64,000 nucleotides of DNA from Hyunsoonleella ulvae (GTDB lineage: Bacteria; Bacteroidota; Bacteroidia; Flavobacteriales; Flavobacteriaceae), in the NCBI RefSeq assembly GCF_016827605.1, contig NZ_JAEPJQ010000001.1:806001-870000 (forward strand). The letters are read 5' to 3'. The notes under the pieces were generated by a model. That model saw nothing but the letters and a program-made list of their open reading frames with translations. It searched no databases and was not told the origin of the DNA. How positions within the stretch are numbered: position 1 is the stretch's first letter; each line of letters starts with the position of its first letter. Positions 8,883 through 16,793 of this stretch are shown piece after piece. A program made the translations under genes and the position numbers.

Positions 8883-9512
8883 ATGCACACATCCATAGTA
8901 ATAGCAGATGATCATCCGCTAATGCTTAGAGGCTTAACAGATTTTCTAACCTCTAAGGGTTACAATATCTTGGGCAGTGCTGAAGATGGCAAAAGCGCTT
9001 ACAACCTTATTGTAAAACTTAAACCTAAGATTGCTATTCTAGATATAAGAATGCCGTTAAAAACTGGATTAGAGATTGCTGAAGAAGTTCAAAAAAACAA
9101 ATTACCTACAAAGGTTATCTTAATTACTTTTGACAAGGAAGAAGAGTTATATGACCAAGCTTTACAGTTTGGCGTATACGGATATATTTTAAAAGAGTTT
9201 GCTATAGAGGAAATAGAAACCTGCATTGCACATGTACAAAATGACCAAGCTTATTTTAGTGAAGAAATCGCAGAATATCTAAACCACAACCAAAATAACA
9301 AACCCAAACAATTAGATTTACTTACCAAATCTGAATTAAAAATTGTAAAGCTTATATCTGAAAGTAAGACATCTCAAGAAATAGCCAAACAATTATCTAT
9401 ATCTCCAAGAACGGTAGATAAGCATAGAAGCAATATTGTATCAAAACTCGAACTAGACAACAAACCAACCTCATTGTCTATCTGGGCTAACCTGAATAAA
9501 CCTTTCTTATAA
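8883..9512 (+). CDS. LuxR/NarL-type response regulator
   Basis: The 209-residue protein has a receiver domain at residues 1-120, with the acidic pair D9-D10, phospho-acceptor D54 (AILDIRMPLKTG) and a conserved lysine in YILKEFA. A LuxR-type helix-turn-helix follows at about 145-205 (LTKSELKIVKLISES...SPRTVDKHRSNI). No histidine kinase gene is adjacent, so its kinase is elsewhere or it is an orphan. It follows the protease gene by 53 nt. A 24-bp dyad begins within its last two bases (9511) and is repeated at 9658 ahead of two small-RNA-like units. That makes those units its likely targets. Confidence 0.9.
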   Translation: MHTSIVIADDHPLMLRGLTDFLTSKGYNILGSAEDGKSAYNLIVKLKPKIAILDIRMPLKTGLEIAEEVQKNKLPTKVILITFDKEEELYDQALQFGVYGYILKEFAIEEIETCIAHVQNDQAYFSEEIAEYLNHNQNNKPKQLDLLTKSELKIVKLISESKTSQEIAKQLSISPRTVDKHRSNIVSKLELDNKPTSLSIWANLNKPFL

Positions 9513-9561
9513 AATACGTACAACTACGTATTTTATTATACTTTAATATCATTTACTTTTA
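9511..9561 (+). promoter_or_regulatory. 24-bp dyad operator plus -10 element, copy 1
   Basis: A perfect inverted repeat with 10-bp arms (AAAATACGTA and TACGTATTTT, 4-bp spacer) occupies 9511-9534. A -10-like TACTTTTA (family consensus TAnnTTTG) lies at 9554-9561, 19 nt away. The dyad centre would sit near -45 relative to the expected start, where NarL-type activators bind. The arrangement is repeated exactly at 9658. Confidence 0.6.
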
Positions 9562-9567
9562 CAATGC

Positions 9568-9626
9568 TATTAATTAGTTCTTAGGGAGAATTATTGGAAG
9601 TCCTAAACTGTAAGGTTTAGGGCTTT
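9568..9626 (+). ncRNA. Candidate small RNA, tandem copy 1
   Basis: About 60 nt lie between the -10 element at 9554 and a terminator hairpin CCTAAAC / GTTTAGG (9602-9621). The segment GCTATTAATTA, then TTCT...AGAA, is shared with copy 2 at the same distance from its promoter. No convincing reading frame exists; the only ATG would give six codons and is absent from copy 2. The 5' end is inferred from the promoter, not mapped. Confidence 0.5.
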
Positions 9627-9657
9627 CGCATTTTATATGAATCTACAACTCCTATAA

Positions 9658-9708
9658 AAAATACGTATAACTGCGTATTTTTTTTTTAAGTGTTAACATA
9701 TACTTTTA
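9658..9708 (+). promoter_or_regulatory. 24-bp dyad operator plus -10 element, copy 2
   Basis: The dyad AAAATACGTA / TGCGTATTTT (one mismatch between arms) lies at 9658-9681, and TACTTTTA at 9701-9708 after the same 19-nt gap as in copy 1. The T-rich right arm could also act as a weak terminator for copy 1. The conserved spacing to TACTTTTA argues for an operator. Confidence 0.6.
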
Positions 9709-9714
9709 CACAAG

Positions 9715-9777
9715 CTATTAATCAATTCTTTTGAGAGAGAATTACCAAAACCTTGTGTTGCATAACACAAGGTTTTT
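9715..9777 (+). ncRNA. Candidate small RNA, tandem copy 2
   Basis: The unit has AAGCTATTAATCA, then an AATTCT / AGAATT mini-hairpin, then a strong terminator CCTTGTGTT-GCAT-AACACAAGG followed by five T (9751-9777). Its body and promoter align with copy 1, while the terminator stems differ completely in sequence. That is what one expects when only stem pairing is under selection. Confidence 0.52.
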
Positions 9778-9808
9778 AAACGAAACCCTTACTTAATTGT
9801 TAATCCAT

Positions 9809-9910
9809 ATGAAAGCTACAAAATCTATTTTAGATACCTCATTTGCAATTGGTCTTGCAGTGTTAGTGATTGCCACCATTGCAATAAACCTACTGGTTAT
9901 ATTCTTTTAA
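9809..9910 (+). CDS. Single-TM membrane microprotein (33 aa)
   Basis: The ATG is at 9809 and the stop ends at 9910. The product begins MKATKSILDTSFAIGLAVLV and continues as one hydrophobic helix to the C-terminus (...INLLVIFF). It has the same design as the microprotein at 3694: a short lysine-bearing N-terminus and a single membrane span. It is bounded by the terminator of small-RNA copy 2 upstream and the shared terminator at 9942 downstream. No promoter is obvious, so read-through from the small-RNA unit is possible. It could be a membrane anchor or modulator of a CHAT-locus component, which is inference. Confidence 0.48.
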   Translation: MKATKSILDTSFAIGLAVLVIATIAINLLVIFF

Positions 9911-9941
9911 ACTCTATTTCATTTTTTAGTTAGTTGAAATG

Positions 9942-9976
9942 AAAAAGCCCCGAAACAATATGTTTCGGGGCTTTTT
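9942..9976. terminator. Bidirectional terminator
   Basis: AAAAAGCCCCGAAAC / GTTTCGGGGCTTTTT is a long perfect stem with a 5-nt loop, flanked by A and T runs on both sides. It can stop transcripts from the CHAT block on the plus strand and the atpD-atpC operon on the minus strand. Confidence 0.9.
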
Positions 9977-9998
9977 ATATTAAGTTGTAAGATACTTT

Positions 9999-10274
9999 CT
10001 AATCTGCTAAAACAATAATTTTATTGTCTTTCATTTCTATTGTTCCAGAATTAATTGGTAACCAATATCCTTTATCAGATTTGGTAAACTTTGGTGCCAC
10101 TTCTTCATCTAAAGTAATATTCCCAGATACCTTAACATTACCCTCTTTAAGCAGAGAGATGATTGGTGCGTGATCTTTAAGCATTTCAAACTCGCCATTA
10201 ACTCCAGGAACAGCTACAGAATCTACTTCTCCTTTAAATAATGTTGCTTCTGGTGATACAATTTCTAAATACAT
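9999..10274 (-). CDS. atpC: F-type ATP synthase epsilon subunit
   Basis: The 91-residue protein matches the N-terminal beta-sandwich of the epsilon subunit: MYLEIVSPEATLFKGEVDSVAVPGVNGEFEMLKDHAPIIS pattern, read across positions 1-45. It lacks the C-terminal helical hairpin of about 45 residues found in longer epsilon subunits. The short form is common in Bacteroidota. It lies 99 nt downstream of atpD, with an intercistronic hairpin at 10293-10313 (ACCCTGAA / TTCAGGGT). Epsilon forms part of the central stalk of F1 and links rotation to catalysis. In this genome the two genes appear split from the main atp operon, as is usual in Flavobacteriia. Confidence 0.94.
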   Translation of the reverse strand: MYLEIVSPEATLFKGEVDSVAVPGVNGEFEMLKDHAPIISLLKEGNVKVSGNITLDEEVAPKFTKSDKGYWLPINSGTIEMKDNKIIVLAD

Positions 10275-10373
10275 AGTTAAACTTGTTTAACTACCCTGAA
10301 TTTATTTCAGGGTCATTTTAATTTTGCTTTTTTTATCTAGGATACTGAAACAAGTCCAGCACTTACTTTCGGC

Positions 10374-11885
<1,512 letters not shown>

Positions 11886-11942
11886 TTATTTGTTTAATAT
11901 TATGCGATTTAATTCAGCGAAACACGTTTTAATTTCGCGCTG

Positions 11943-11950
11943 CAAAGATA
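11943..11950 (-). promoter_or_regulatory. -10 element of the atpD promoter
   Basis: On the minus strand the sequence is TATCTTTG, an exact match to the Bacteroidota -10 consensus TAnnTTTG. It is correctly placed upstream of atpD. Confidence 0.65.
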
Positions 11951-11997
11951 TATTTTTTAATTTAAAATGAAAGTCGATTTTAAAGGTTTTTCCCAAT

Positions 11998-12030
11998 AAA
12001 AAAGCACCTCCTTTTTGGAAGTGCTTTTTT
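11998..12030. terminator. Terminator downstream of rplY
   Basis: AAAAAAGCACCTCC / GGAAGTGCTTTTTT with a 5-nt T loop forms a stem with one mismatch and a T run on the minus strand. It ends the prs-rplY transcript. Confidence 0.85.
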
Positions 12031-12049
12031 AGTTTCTTTTAGAGAAAAA

Positions 12050-12685
12050 CTATTCTTGAGAAGCCTCTGCTGCTGGTGCTTCTGCAGCTGCCGTTTCTGC
12101 TCCTTCCTCTTCTTCTTCGTCTTCATCATCAGCAATAGCTGTTCTAGATGTTTTAACTTGACAAACTACTGTGTTATCTGTATGAAGGAACCTGTATTTT
12201 TCACTATCTAAATCTCCTACATACACCTTATCACCTATTTTTAGCGGTGTAATATCTATTTCTATAAAATCAGGAAGATTTGCAGGTAATGCTTTGATAC
12301 GAAGTTTTCTGTTATTCCTTCTTAGAACACCACCATTTTTAACACCTTTTGAGTTACCAACAAGTTGTACAGGGATGTTTAGTGCTATTTCCTTATCCTC
12401 AAATAACTGATAGAAATCTATATGTAAGATTCTATCTGTAACAGGATGAAATTGAATATCTTGAAGTACTGCACTAAAAGTAACTCCATTATCTAAGGCA
12501 ATCACAACTGTATGCGCATTTGGCGTGTATACAAGTTTAGAGAAAGCCAATTCTGGTGCAGAGAAATGTACTGGCTTATCCCCTCCGTATAATACGCAAG
12601 GTACCTGTCCAGCATTACGTAAGGCTTTTGTTGATTTTTTGCCCACGCTTTCTCTTTGAGATCCGTTGATTGTAATTGATTTCAT
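12050..12685 (-). CDS. rplY: 50S ribosomal protein L25/general stress protein Ctc
   Basis: The 211-residue protein is of the long Ctc type: an L25 domain at about 1-95 ([41 protein letters not shown]) and a C-terminal TL5-like beta domain at about 100-185. A very acidic, alanine-rich tail ([10 protein letters not shown]...) ends the protein. L25 binds 5S rRNA in the large subunit. It sits 23 nt downstream of prs, a gene pairing conserved in many bacteria, and before a strong terminator. The acidic tail is common in this phylum. Confidence 0.96.
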   Translation of the reverse strand: MKSITINGSQRESVGKKSTKALRNAGQVPCVLYGGDKPVHFSAPELAFSKLVYTPNAHTVVIALDNGVTFSAVLQDIQFHPVTDRILHIDFYQLFEDKEIALNIPVQLVGNSKGVKNGGVLRRNNRKLRIKALPANLPDFIEIDITPLKIGDKVYVGDLDSEKYRFLHTDNTVVCQVKTSRTAIADDEDEEEEEGAETAAAEAPAAEASQE

Positions 12686-12708
12686 TTTATATATAATTAA
12701 TTATTAAT

Positions 12709-13650
12709 TTACATTACAAATTTTGAGCTGATAGAACGGTTATGATGTACTTTATCCATAACCTCTGCAAATAAATCTGCACAACTCAATACTCTAATTT
12801 TATCGTTTTCTTCTTTTAAAGGAATAGAATCTGTTGTTATTAATTCCTCTAATTTAGATCCTGACAATCTTTCGTAAGCACTCCCTGATAATATGGGATG
12901 CGTACAAATAGCCCTAACACTTAATGCCCCTCTTTCTATCATTAAGTCTGCTGCTTTGGTTAACGTTCCAGCTGTATCTACCATATCATCTACTAGCACC
13001 ACATTTTTACCTGTAACATCGCCAATTAATTCCATATGGGATATCACATTAGCTTTTGCACGTTGCTTGTAACAAATAACCACATCGCTTTCCAACGCTT
13101 TAGAATAAGCATAGGCCCTTTTAGAACCTCCCATATCTGGAGAAGCAATAGTAAGATTAGGTAAATTCAAACTCCTCAAATAAGGTAAAAATATAGTGGA
13201 AGCAAATAAGTGATCTACTGGCTTTTCAAAGAACCCTTGAATTTGGTCTGCATGCAAATCCATGGTTATAATTCTGGTTGCTCCGGCAGACTCTAACATT
13301 TTAGCTACTAATTTTGCAGCAATTGGCACTCTAGGCTTATCTTTTCTATCTTGCCTTGCCCAACCAAAATATGGCATAACAGCTGTAATGTGTCTTGCTG
13401 ATGCACGCTTAGCCGCATCAATCATTAACAACATTTCCATTAAATTTCTTGGACTTGGATGTGTAGATCCAATAATAAAAATTCTAGTACCTCTAATAGA
13501 TTCTTCATAAGACGGTTGAAATTCCCCATCACTATAAGTAGAGGTTATAACATTACCAAGCTCCGCTCCAAAAGCTTTGGCGATCTTCTCGCCCAACACT
13601 GTACTTTGCGTACAAGCAAAAATTTTTGCTTCAGTATTTACAACGGCCAT
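12709..13650 (-). CDS. prs: Ribose-phosphate pyrophosphokinase
   Basis: The 313-residue enzyme makes PRPP from ribose-5-phosphate and ATP, feeding purine, pyrimidine, histidine and NAD synthesis. It has the standard family features: YSDGEFQPSYEESIRG for substrate binding, MPYFGWARQDRKD with the ATP-binding loop, and the PRPP-binding signature VVLVDDMVDTAGTLTKAAD. Length and order are normal. A TAAATTTG -10 element lies about 55 nt upstream, and rplY follows in the same transcript. Confidence 0.98.
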   Translation of the reverse strand: MAVVNTEAKIFACTQSTVLGEKIAKAFGAELGNVITSTYSDGEFQPSYEESIRGTRIFIIGSTHPSPRNLMEMLLMIDAAKRASARHITAVMPYFGWARQDRKDKPRVPIAAKLVAKMLESAGATRIITMDLHADQIQGFFEKPVDHLFASTIFLPYLRSLNLPNLTIASPDMGGSKRAYAYSKALESDVVICYKQRAKANVISHMELIGDVTGKNVVLVDDMVDTAGTLTKAADLMIERGALSVRAICTHPILSGSAYERLSGSKLEELITTDSIPLKEENDKIRVLSCADLFAEVMDKVHHNRSISSKFVM

Positions 13651-13703
13651 GGTTAACTAGTTGTTTTTTAGGATTTAAACTAATAGGTTTTTAAAACGAG
13701 GTG

Positions 13704-13711
13704 CAAATTTA
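13704..13711 (-). promoter_or_regulatory. -10 element of the prs promoter
   Basis: The minus-strand sequence TAAATTTG matches TAnnTTTG exactly and lies 54 nt upstream of the prs ATG. Confidence 0.62.
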
Positions 13712-13776
13712 TACATTTATTTTAACCTGAAAAGTATATTGCATAGTATTTTTGATTGAAATTCAATAAAAAAAAT

Positions 13777-13784
13777 TATTTTTG
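13777..13784 (+). promoter_or_regulatory. -10 element in front of the broken tRNA copy
   Basis: TATTTTTG matches the TAnnTTTG consensus exactly and lies 12 nt before the tRNA-like GCTCAAGTG. This looks like the original tRNA-Leu promoter. No equally good element precedes the intact tRNA at 14152, so one transcript may cover the fragment, the nuclease gene and the tRNA. Confidence 0.6.
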
Positions 13785-13796
13785 CAGTCCGAAATT

Positions 13797-13865
13797 GCTC
13801 AAGTGCCTGCCTGCCGTCGGCAGGGCGGAATTGGTAGACCTGTCTGCCGACAGGCAGGCGCGCTG
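13797..13865 (+). pseudogene. Split 5' fragment of tRNA-Leu containing two palindromic inserts
   Basis: GCTCAAGTG, GCGGAATTGGTAGAC and GCGCTG are identical to the first 30 nt of the intact tRNA-Leu at 14152. Two segments of about 19 nt interrupt them: CCTGCCTGCCGTCGGCAG (13806-13823) and CTGTCTGCCGACAGGCAGG (13840-13858). The inserts are inverted relative to each other and can pair, with the D-arm sequence in the loop. After GCGCTG the tRNA similarity stops. There is no anticodon arm, so it cannot be a working tRNA. The preceding AAATT is also shared with the intact copy. Confidence 0.8.
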
Positions 13866-13887
13866 TAATAACGGACTCTTTAAGATT

Positions 13888-14148
13888 ATGTTTTATATTT
13901 ACGCAATATCTAGCATTAAAAGGAACTACATTTATGTAGGCTTAACCAAAGATATTGAGCAAAGAGTTTTAAGACATAATCAAGGAAGAGAAAAAACAAC
14001 ACGTGCTTATCGCCCTTTTGAACTGATATACTACGAGCAAGTAGATAATTCAAGAGTCGAAGCAAGGAAAAGGGAGAAATATTGGAAATCTGGAGTTGGC
14101 AAAGAACAACTTAGAAACATTAGAGATAAACATAACTTACCAAAATAA
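13888..14148 (+). CDS. GIY-YIG endonuclease domain protein
   Basis: I start the gene at ATG 13888, giving 86 residues. A longer frame back to 13756 would translate the tRNA fragment and is rejected. The protein opens MFYIYAISSIKRNYIYVGLT, a GIY-YIG pair of strands (YIY and YVG), then the catalytic-type arginine in IEQRVLRH. The metal-binding glutamate lies in VEARKREKYWKSG. It is a minimal URI-like single-domain nuclease of normal length. The stop codon lies 3 nt before the intact tRNA-Leu. The position between a broken and an intact tRNA copy suggests a small selfish element. Confidence 0.88.
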   Translation: MFYIYAISSIKRNYIYVGLTKDIEQRVLRHNQGREKTTRAYRPFELIYYEQVDNSRVEARKREKYWKSGVGKEQLRNIRDKHNLPK

Positions 14149-14151
14149 ATT

Positions 14152-14233
14152 GCTCAAGTGGCGGAATTGGTAGACGCGCTGGATTCAAAATCCAGTTTCT
14201 TCGGAAGTGTGGGTTCGATTCCCACCTTGAGTA
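14152..14233 (+). tRNA. tRNA-Leu (anticodon CAA)
   Basis: The cloverleaf is complete: acceptor GCTCAAG / CTTGAGT with A as discriminator, D-arm GCG...CGC with GGTAGA, anticodon stem CTGGA / TCCAG with loop TTCAAAA (CAA). A long variable arm TTCTTCGGAAGT (class II) and T-arm GTGGG-TTCGATT-CCCAC complete it. CCA is not encoded. A terminator follows after 4 nt. Confidence 0.97.
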
Positions 14234-14237
14234 CAGA

Positions 14238-14272
14238 TAAAAAAGCTCATATAGAAATATGAGCTTTTTTAT
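14238..14272 (+). terminator. Terminator after tRNA-Leu
   Basis: AAAAAAGCTCATAT / ATATGAGCTTTTTT is a perfect stem with a 4-nt loop and T run. Confidence 0.9.
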
Positions 14273-14438
14273 TCTCCACTAAATAAGTTCTATCAATTTA
14301 CTTTAAGATTTCTAAGAAGTATACACTTTTATGTGGGCAAAGAAGACAAAAATATTTGGTCACGCAGGATATTTCATTATATTTTATCAGGATTTACAAT
14401 AATCTCCTCCTTAACAAAAAGAAATTCTAAATCTATTT

Positions 14439-14454
14439 TTACGAATTTCTGTAA
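14439..14454. promoter_or_regulatory. Operator-like palindrome upstream of the secreted nuclease
   Basis: TTACGAATTTCTGTAA differs at two positions from TTACAGATTTCTGTAA at 23781 and retains the TTAC...TCTGTAA core of the sites at 19296 and 20689. It lies 47 nt before the ATG at 14502. A weak -10 (TATTTTAT, 14477-14484) starts 22 nt after it, close to the spacing at the other sites. The weakest member of the set. Confidence 0.4.
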
Positions 14455-14501
14455 TAAAAAGAACAGTATTTTTATTTATTTTATGTTCTAAAATAAAACA
14501 G

Positions 14502-15311
14502 ATGCTTAGAAAATTACTTGTAATATCTTTTCTATTTTTTTCTTTAAATATATTTCCCCAGTTAGAAAACATCACTTTGATATCATGGAATATACAAGAT
14601 TTTGGAAAAACTAAAAGTAGTGAGGAATTAGATGAGATTGCAGAAATTGTTAGACATGTTGATATTATCGCAATACAAGAGGTTGTTGCAGGATATGGCG
14701 GAGCTCAGGCCGTTGCTAAACTTACTGATATTCTAAATCGAAAAGGAAATGCGTGGGACTATGCAATAAGTAATCCAACAAGTAGCTCAAAATATGTTAC
14801 AGAACGTTACGCTTTTATTTGGAAAAACAAACATATTAAAATAAAGAACAGAGGTCGATTAGTTACTGAATTAGATACTCTAATAGACAGAGAACCATTT
14901 CTATTAGATTTTTATGTAAATAAAAAACAATTTTCAATTATTAACTTTCATTCCAGACCTTACAATAAAGATCCAGAAAGTGAAATTAAAGCTTTAGCTT
15001 CTTTTGTAAGTGATTTTAGCAGAAGACCGTTAATTGTTACCGGAGATTTCAATGCAAATGATACAAAGCCCGTATTTGATAATTTTAAAAGTATAGGACT
15101 TACCCCTGCTATTAACAATCAAAAAACAACCTTGAAAAAGACTTGTAAACAAAATAAGTATTTAAACCATTCCATCGATAATATTTTTTCATCTAAAGAA
15201 GTTAATAAAATAGAAAGTAAGGTTATTGACTTTGTTAAGTTTTGCGAAAACTTAGAGAAGGCGAGAAAGTTATCTGATCACTTACCTGTTTTTTTAAAGT
15301 TTTCTATTTAG
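14502..15311 (+). CDS. Secreted endonuclease/exonuclease/phosphatase family protein (DNase I-like)
   Basis: The 269-residue protein has a signal peptide (MLRKLLVISFLFFSLNIFPQ) and then the EEP fold. The fold shows LISWNIQDFG (Asn metal/phosphate ligand), IIAIQEV (catalytic Glu), NFHSRPY (His), TGDFNAND (Asp/Asn) and a terminal LSDHLPV with the catalytic Asp-His. All core residues of the DNase I/exonuclease III superfamily are present. The closest relatives by pattern are DNase I-like secreted nucleases. It stands alone on the plus strand, facing the minus-strand DUF4236 operon across 30 nt. It may share the palindromic operator of that operon. Extracellular DNA breakdown is the likely role. 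Confidence 0.88.
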   Translation: MLRKLLVISFLFFSLNIFPQLENITLISWNIQDFGKTKSSEELDEIAEIVRHVDIIAIQEVVAGYGGAQAVAKLTDILNRKGNAWDYAISNPTSSSKYVTERYAFIWKNKHIKIKNRGRLVTELDTLIDREPFLLDFYVNKKQFSIINFHSRPYNKDPESEIKALASFVSDFSRRPLIVTGDFNANDTKPVFDNFKSIGLTPAINNQKTTLKKTCKQNKYLNHSIDNIFSSKEVNKIESKVIDFVKFCENLEKARKLSDHLPVFLKFSI

Positions 15312-15341
15312 TAACCGCTTTACTATTTCTCAAAAAGCTTT

Positions 15342-15863
15342 TTAATTACACTTACATCCTGTTCCTACAATCCATTTGCAACATGGGTCTGCCTCACATG
15401 CTGCTTTATTTTTTCCTGAGCAACCACAATTAGATGTTGTAGCGCAGTTTTTTACACTATTTCCAGGCTCTTCACAAGCAATACCATCATTATCCCTATC
15501 TAAATCGTTTCTACATTCTGGGTCCGCATCATAAGCAGCTTGGGCTGCAGCTTGAGAAGTATAATTTGCACAATTGGTATCTCTACAAAAGCTAGAGTTA
15601 GAATCATTAATATGCTCACTAGCTGAGCAAGAGAATATTATAATAAGAAGTATCCAAGGAACCAAAGCTAATACGCATCCCGAGTTTTTAGTTTTAGAGA
15701 ATTTTTTACGATAGGATAAGCCCGGTATTCCTGTACGAATAGAATAGCCTTTTGTGCTTATACTGCCTCGCTTTGTCCTGTAACTAGGAGTGACACCTGA
15801 TTTGCTTACATTTATTCCCATGTTTTTGCCTAACTTTATTCTTTTATTGAATCTAAATGACAT
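15342..15863 (-). CDS. DUF4236 membrane protein with Excalibur calcium-binding domain
   Basis: The 173-residue protein starts with a DUF4236 domain (MSFRFNKRIKLGKNMGINVS, then a Ser/Thr/Gly-rich basic stretch to about residue 55). A hydrophobic helix follows at about 62-80 (CVLALVPWILLIIIFSC). After it comes an Excalibur domain with NCANYTSQAAAQAAYD and the calcium loop DRDNDGIACE at about 120-130. The last 35 residues hold eight cysteines. It is the last gene of a six-gene minus-strand operon, 2 nt after the VWA-like gene. The fusion of DUF4236 to Excalibur is seen directly; function is unknown, but the C-terminal half should lie outside the cytosol. Confidence 0.83.
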   Translation of the reverse strand: MSFRFNKRIKLGKNMGINVSKSGVTPSYRTKRGSISTKGYSIRTGIPGLSYRKKFSKTKNSGCVLALVPWILLIIIFSCSASEHINDSNSSFCRDTNCANYTSQAAAQAAYDADPECRNDLDRDNDGIACEEPGNSVKNCATTSNCGCSGKNKAACEADPCCKWIVGTGCKCN

Positions 15864-15865
15864 CG

Positions 15866-16792
15866 TTATTTGTTTAGAATAAAATTGAAAATGACCTTTT
15901 CTATATTAGGAGGTAGGTCTGAGTTTTTAATTTTTACTTTTTTTACCCCCATAGACTCTAGCCAATTGTACCAGTAAGCTTCAATAACATCTTGAGCATA
16001 GGGATGTCTAGGGTTTTGATTTTCAATACCAATAACAAGTACTTCTAAATCATTTAGATTTTTATTAGCAGGTAAAAAACCTAGATTACGTTTTTCCATG
16101 ATTTCTTTCCAATTGGGAGTATTTAACCCTAATCTAGATAAGGATTGAGGTGTTAAATACGAGGTCTGATTTTTATTATTTCGTATTGATTTTTCATGAT
16201 ACATATAACCATCGGTTAGAATAACCAATATGTTTCTACGGCAACTTTCTATACAATAATCTTTTACATGGTCTTTAAAAAAACGCCAGGTGTCCGAACC
16301 AGGATAACCTGATGTTTTAGATGATGATCTTGCTAGGTTATAAATTAAAGATGGATTGTTTTCATAAAGACTAATAGTTTTGGGCATCCATTCTTTTTTA
16401 GAAACTCCTTTTGTATATGAAATTTTTAACTGATTTGATATTTTATTTATTTTAGGGTCTGTGGGAATAGGTTCAAAAAACACCTCCATTTTATCGTAAA
16501 GCAATCCTAGTTTTTTGTTTTTAATATGTGTGTTGAATGCTTTTGCTAATGAAAGAATATAAGCTGAGTCTTTAACTTGTTGATTTGGCAAATCAATTCT
16601 ATCAGAAAGGTCTAAGAGGATACTAATATTTAGGTTTTCCTGTTTTCGCTTCATCAAATAATCGGGGCAATCATTTTTAGCATATATATTTTGATTTTCA
16701 TCAACTGTAAGGTCTTTAGGCTTTTCTTTTTTATCATGGGCACATGACATACAGAAAATCAATAGGCAACTAGTTAAGATTACTTTTTTCAT
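15866..16792 (-). CDS. VWA-like lipoprotein
   Basis: The start at 16792 gives MKKVILTSCLLIFCMSC, a lipoprotein signal with lipobox cysteine at residue 17. A longer frame to 16873 would overlap the upstream gene and is rejected. The mature protein (about 290 residues) looks like a von Willebrand A fold. The first strand and MIDAS-like motif read ISILLDLSDRID (D-x-S-x-R, the second serine replaced), and a later strand reads ILVILTDGYMY. The stop of the upstream membrane gene is 1 nt away. It probably displays a metal-dependent binding domain at the membrane surface. Confidence 0.72.
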   Translation of the reverse strand: MKKVILTSCLLIFCMSCAHDKKEKPKDLTVDENQNIYAKNDCPDYLMKRKQENLNISILLDLSDRIDLPNQQVKDSAYILSLAKAFNTHIKNKKLGLLYDKMEVFFEPIPTDPKINKISNQLKISYTKGVSKKEWMPKTISLYENNPSLIYNLARSSSKTSGYPGSDTWRFFKDHVKDYCIESCRRNILVILTDGYMYHEKSIRNNKNQTSYLTPQSLSRLGLNTPNWKEIMEKRNLGFLPANKNLNDLEVLVIGIENQNPRHPYAQDVIEAYWYNWLESMGVKKVKIKNSDLPPNIEKVIFNFILNK

Positions 16793-16793
16793 T

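Noticed and set aside
9658-9690. AAAATACGTA dyad with T run read as a plain terminator
   Set aside because: The first copy of the same dyad (9511) lacks a long T run, and both copies keep an identical 19-nt distance to a -10-like element, which fits an operator better. Separate strong terminators follow each unit.
13797-13865. A second functional tRNA-Leu
   Set aside because: There is no anticodon arm, variable arm or T-arm after GCGCTG, and two inserts break the acceptor/D region.
13756-13887. N-terminal extension of the GIY-YIG frame back to 13756
   Set aside because: It would translate the tRNA fragment and its palindromic inserts and the tRNA promoter. The domain begins cleanly at ATG 13888.
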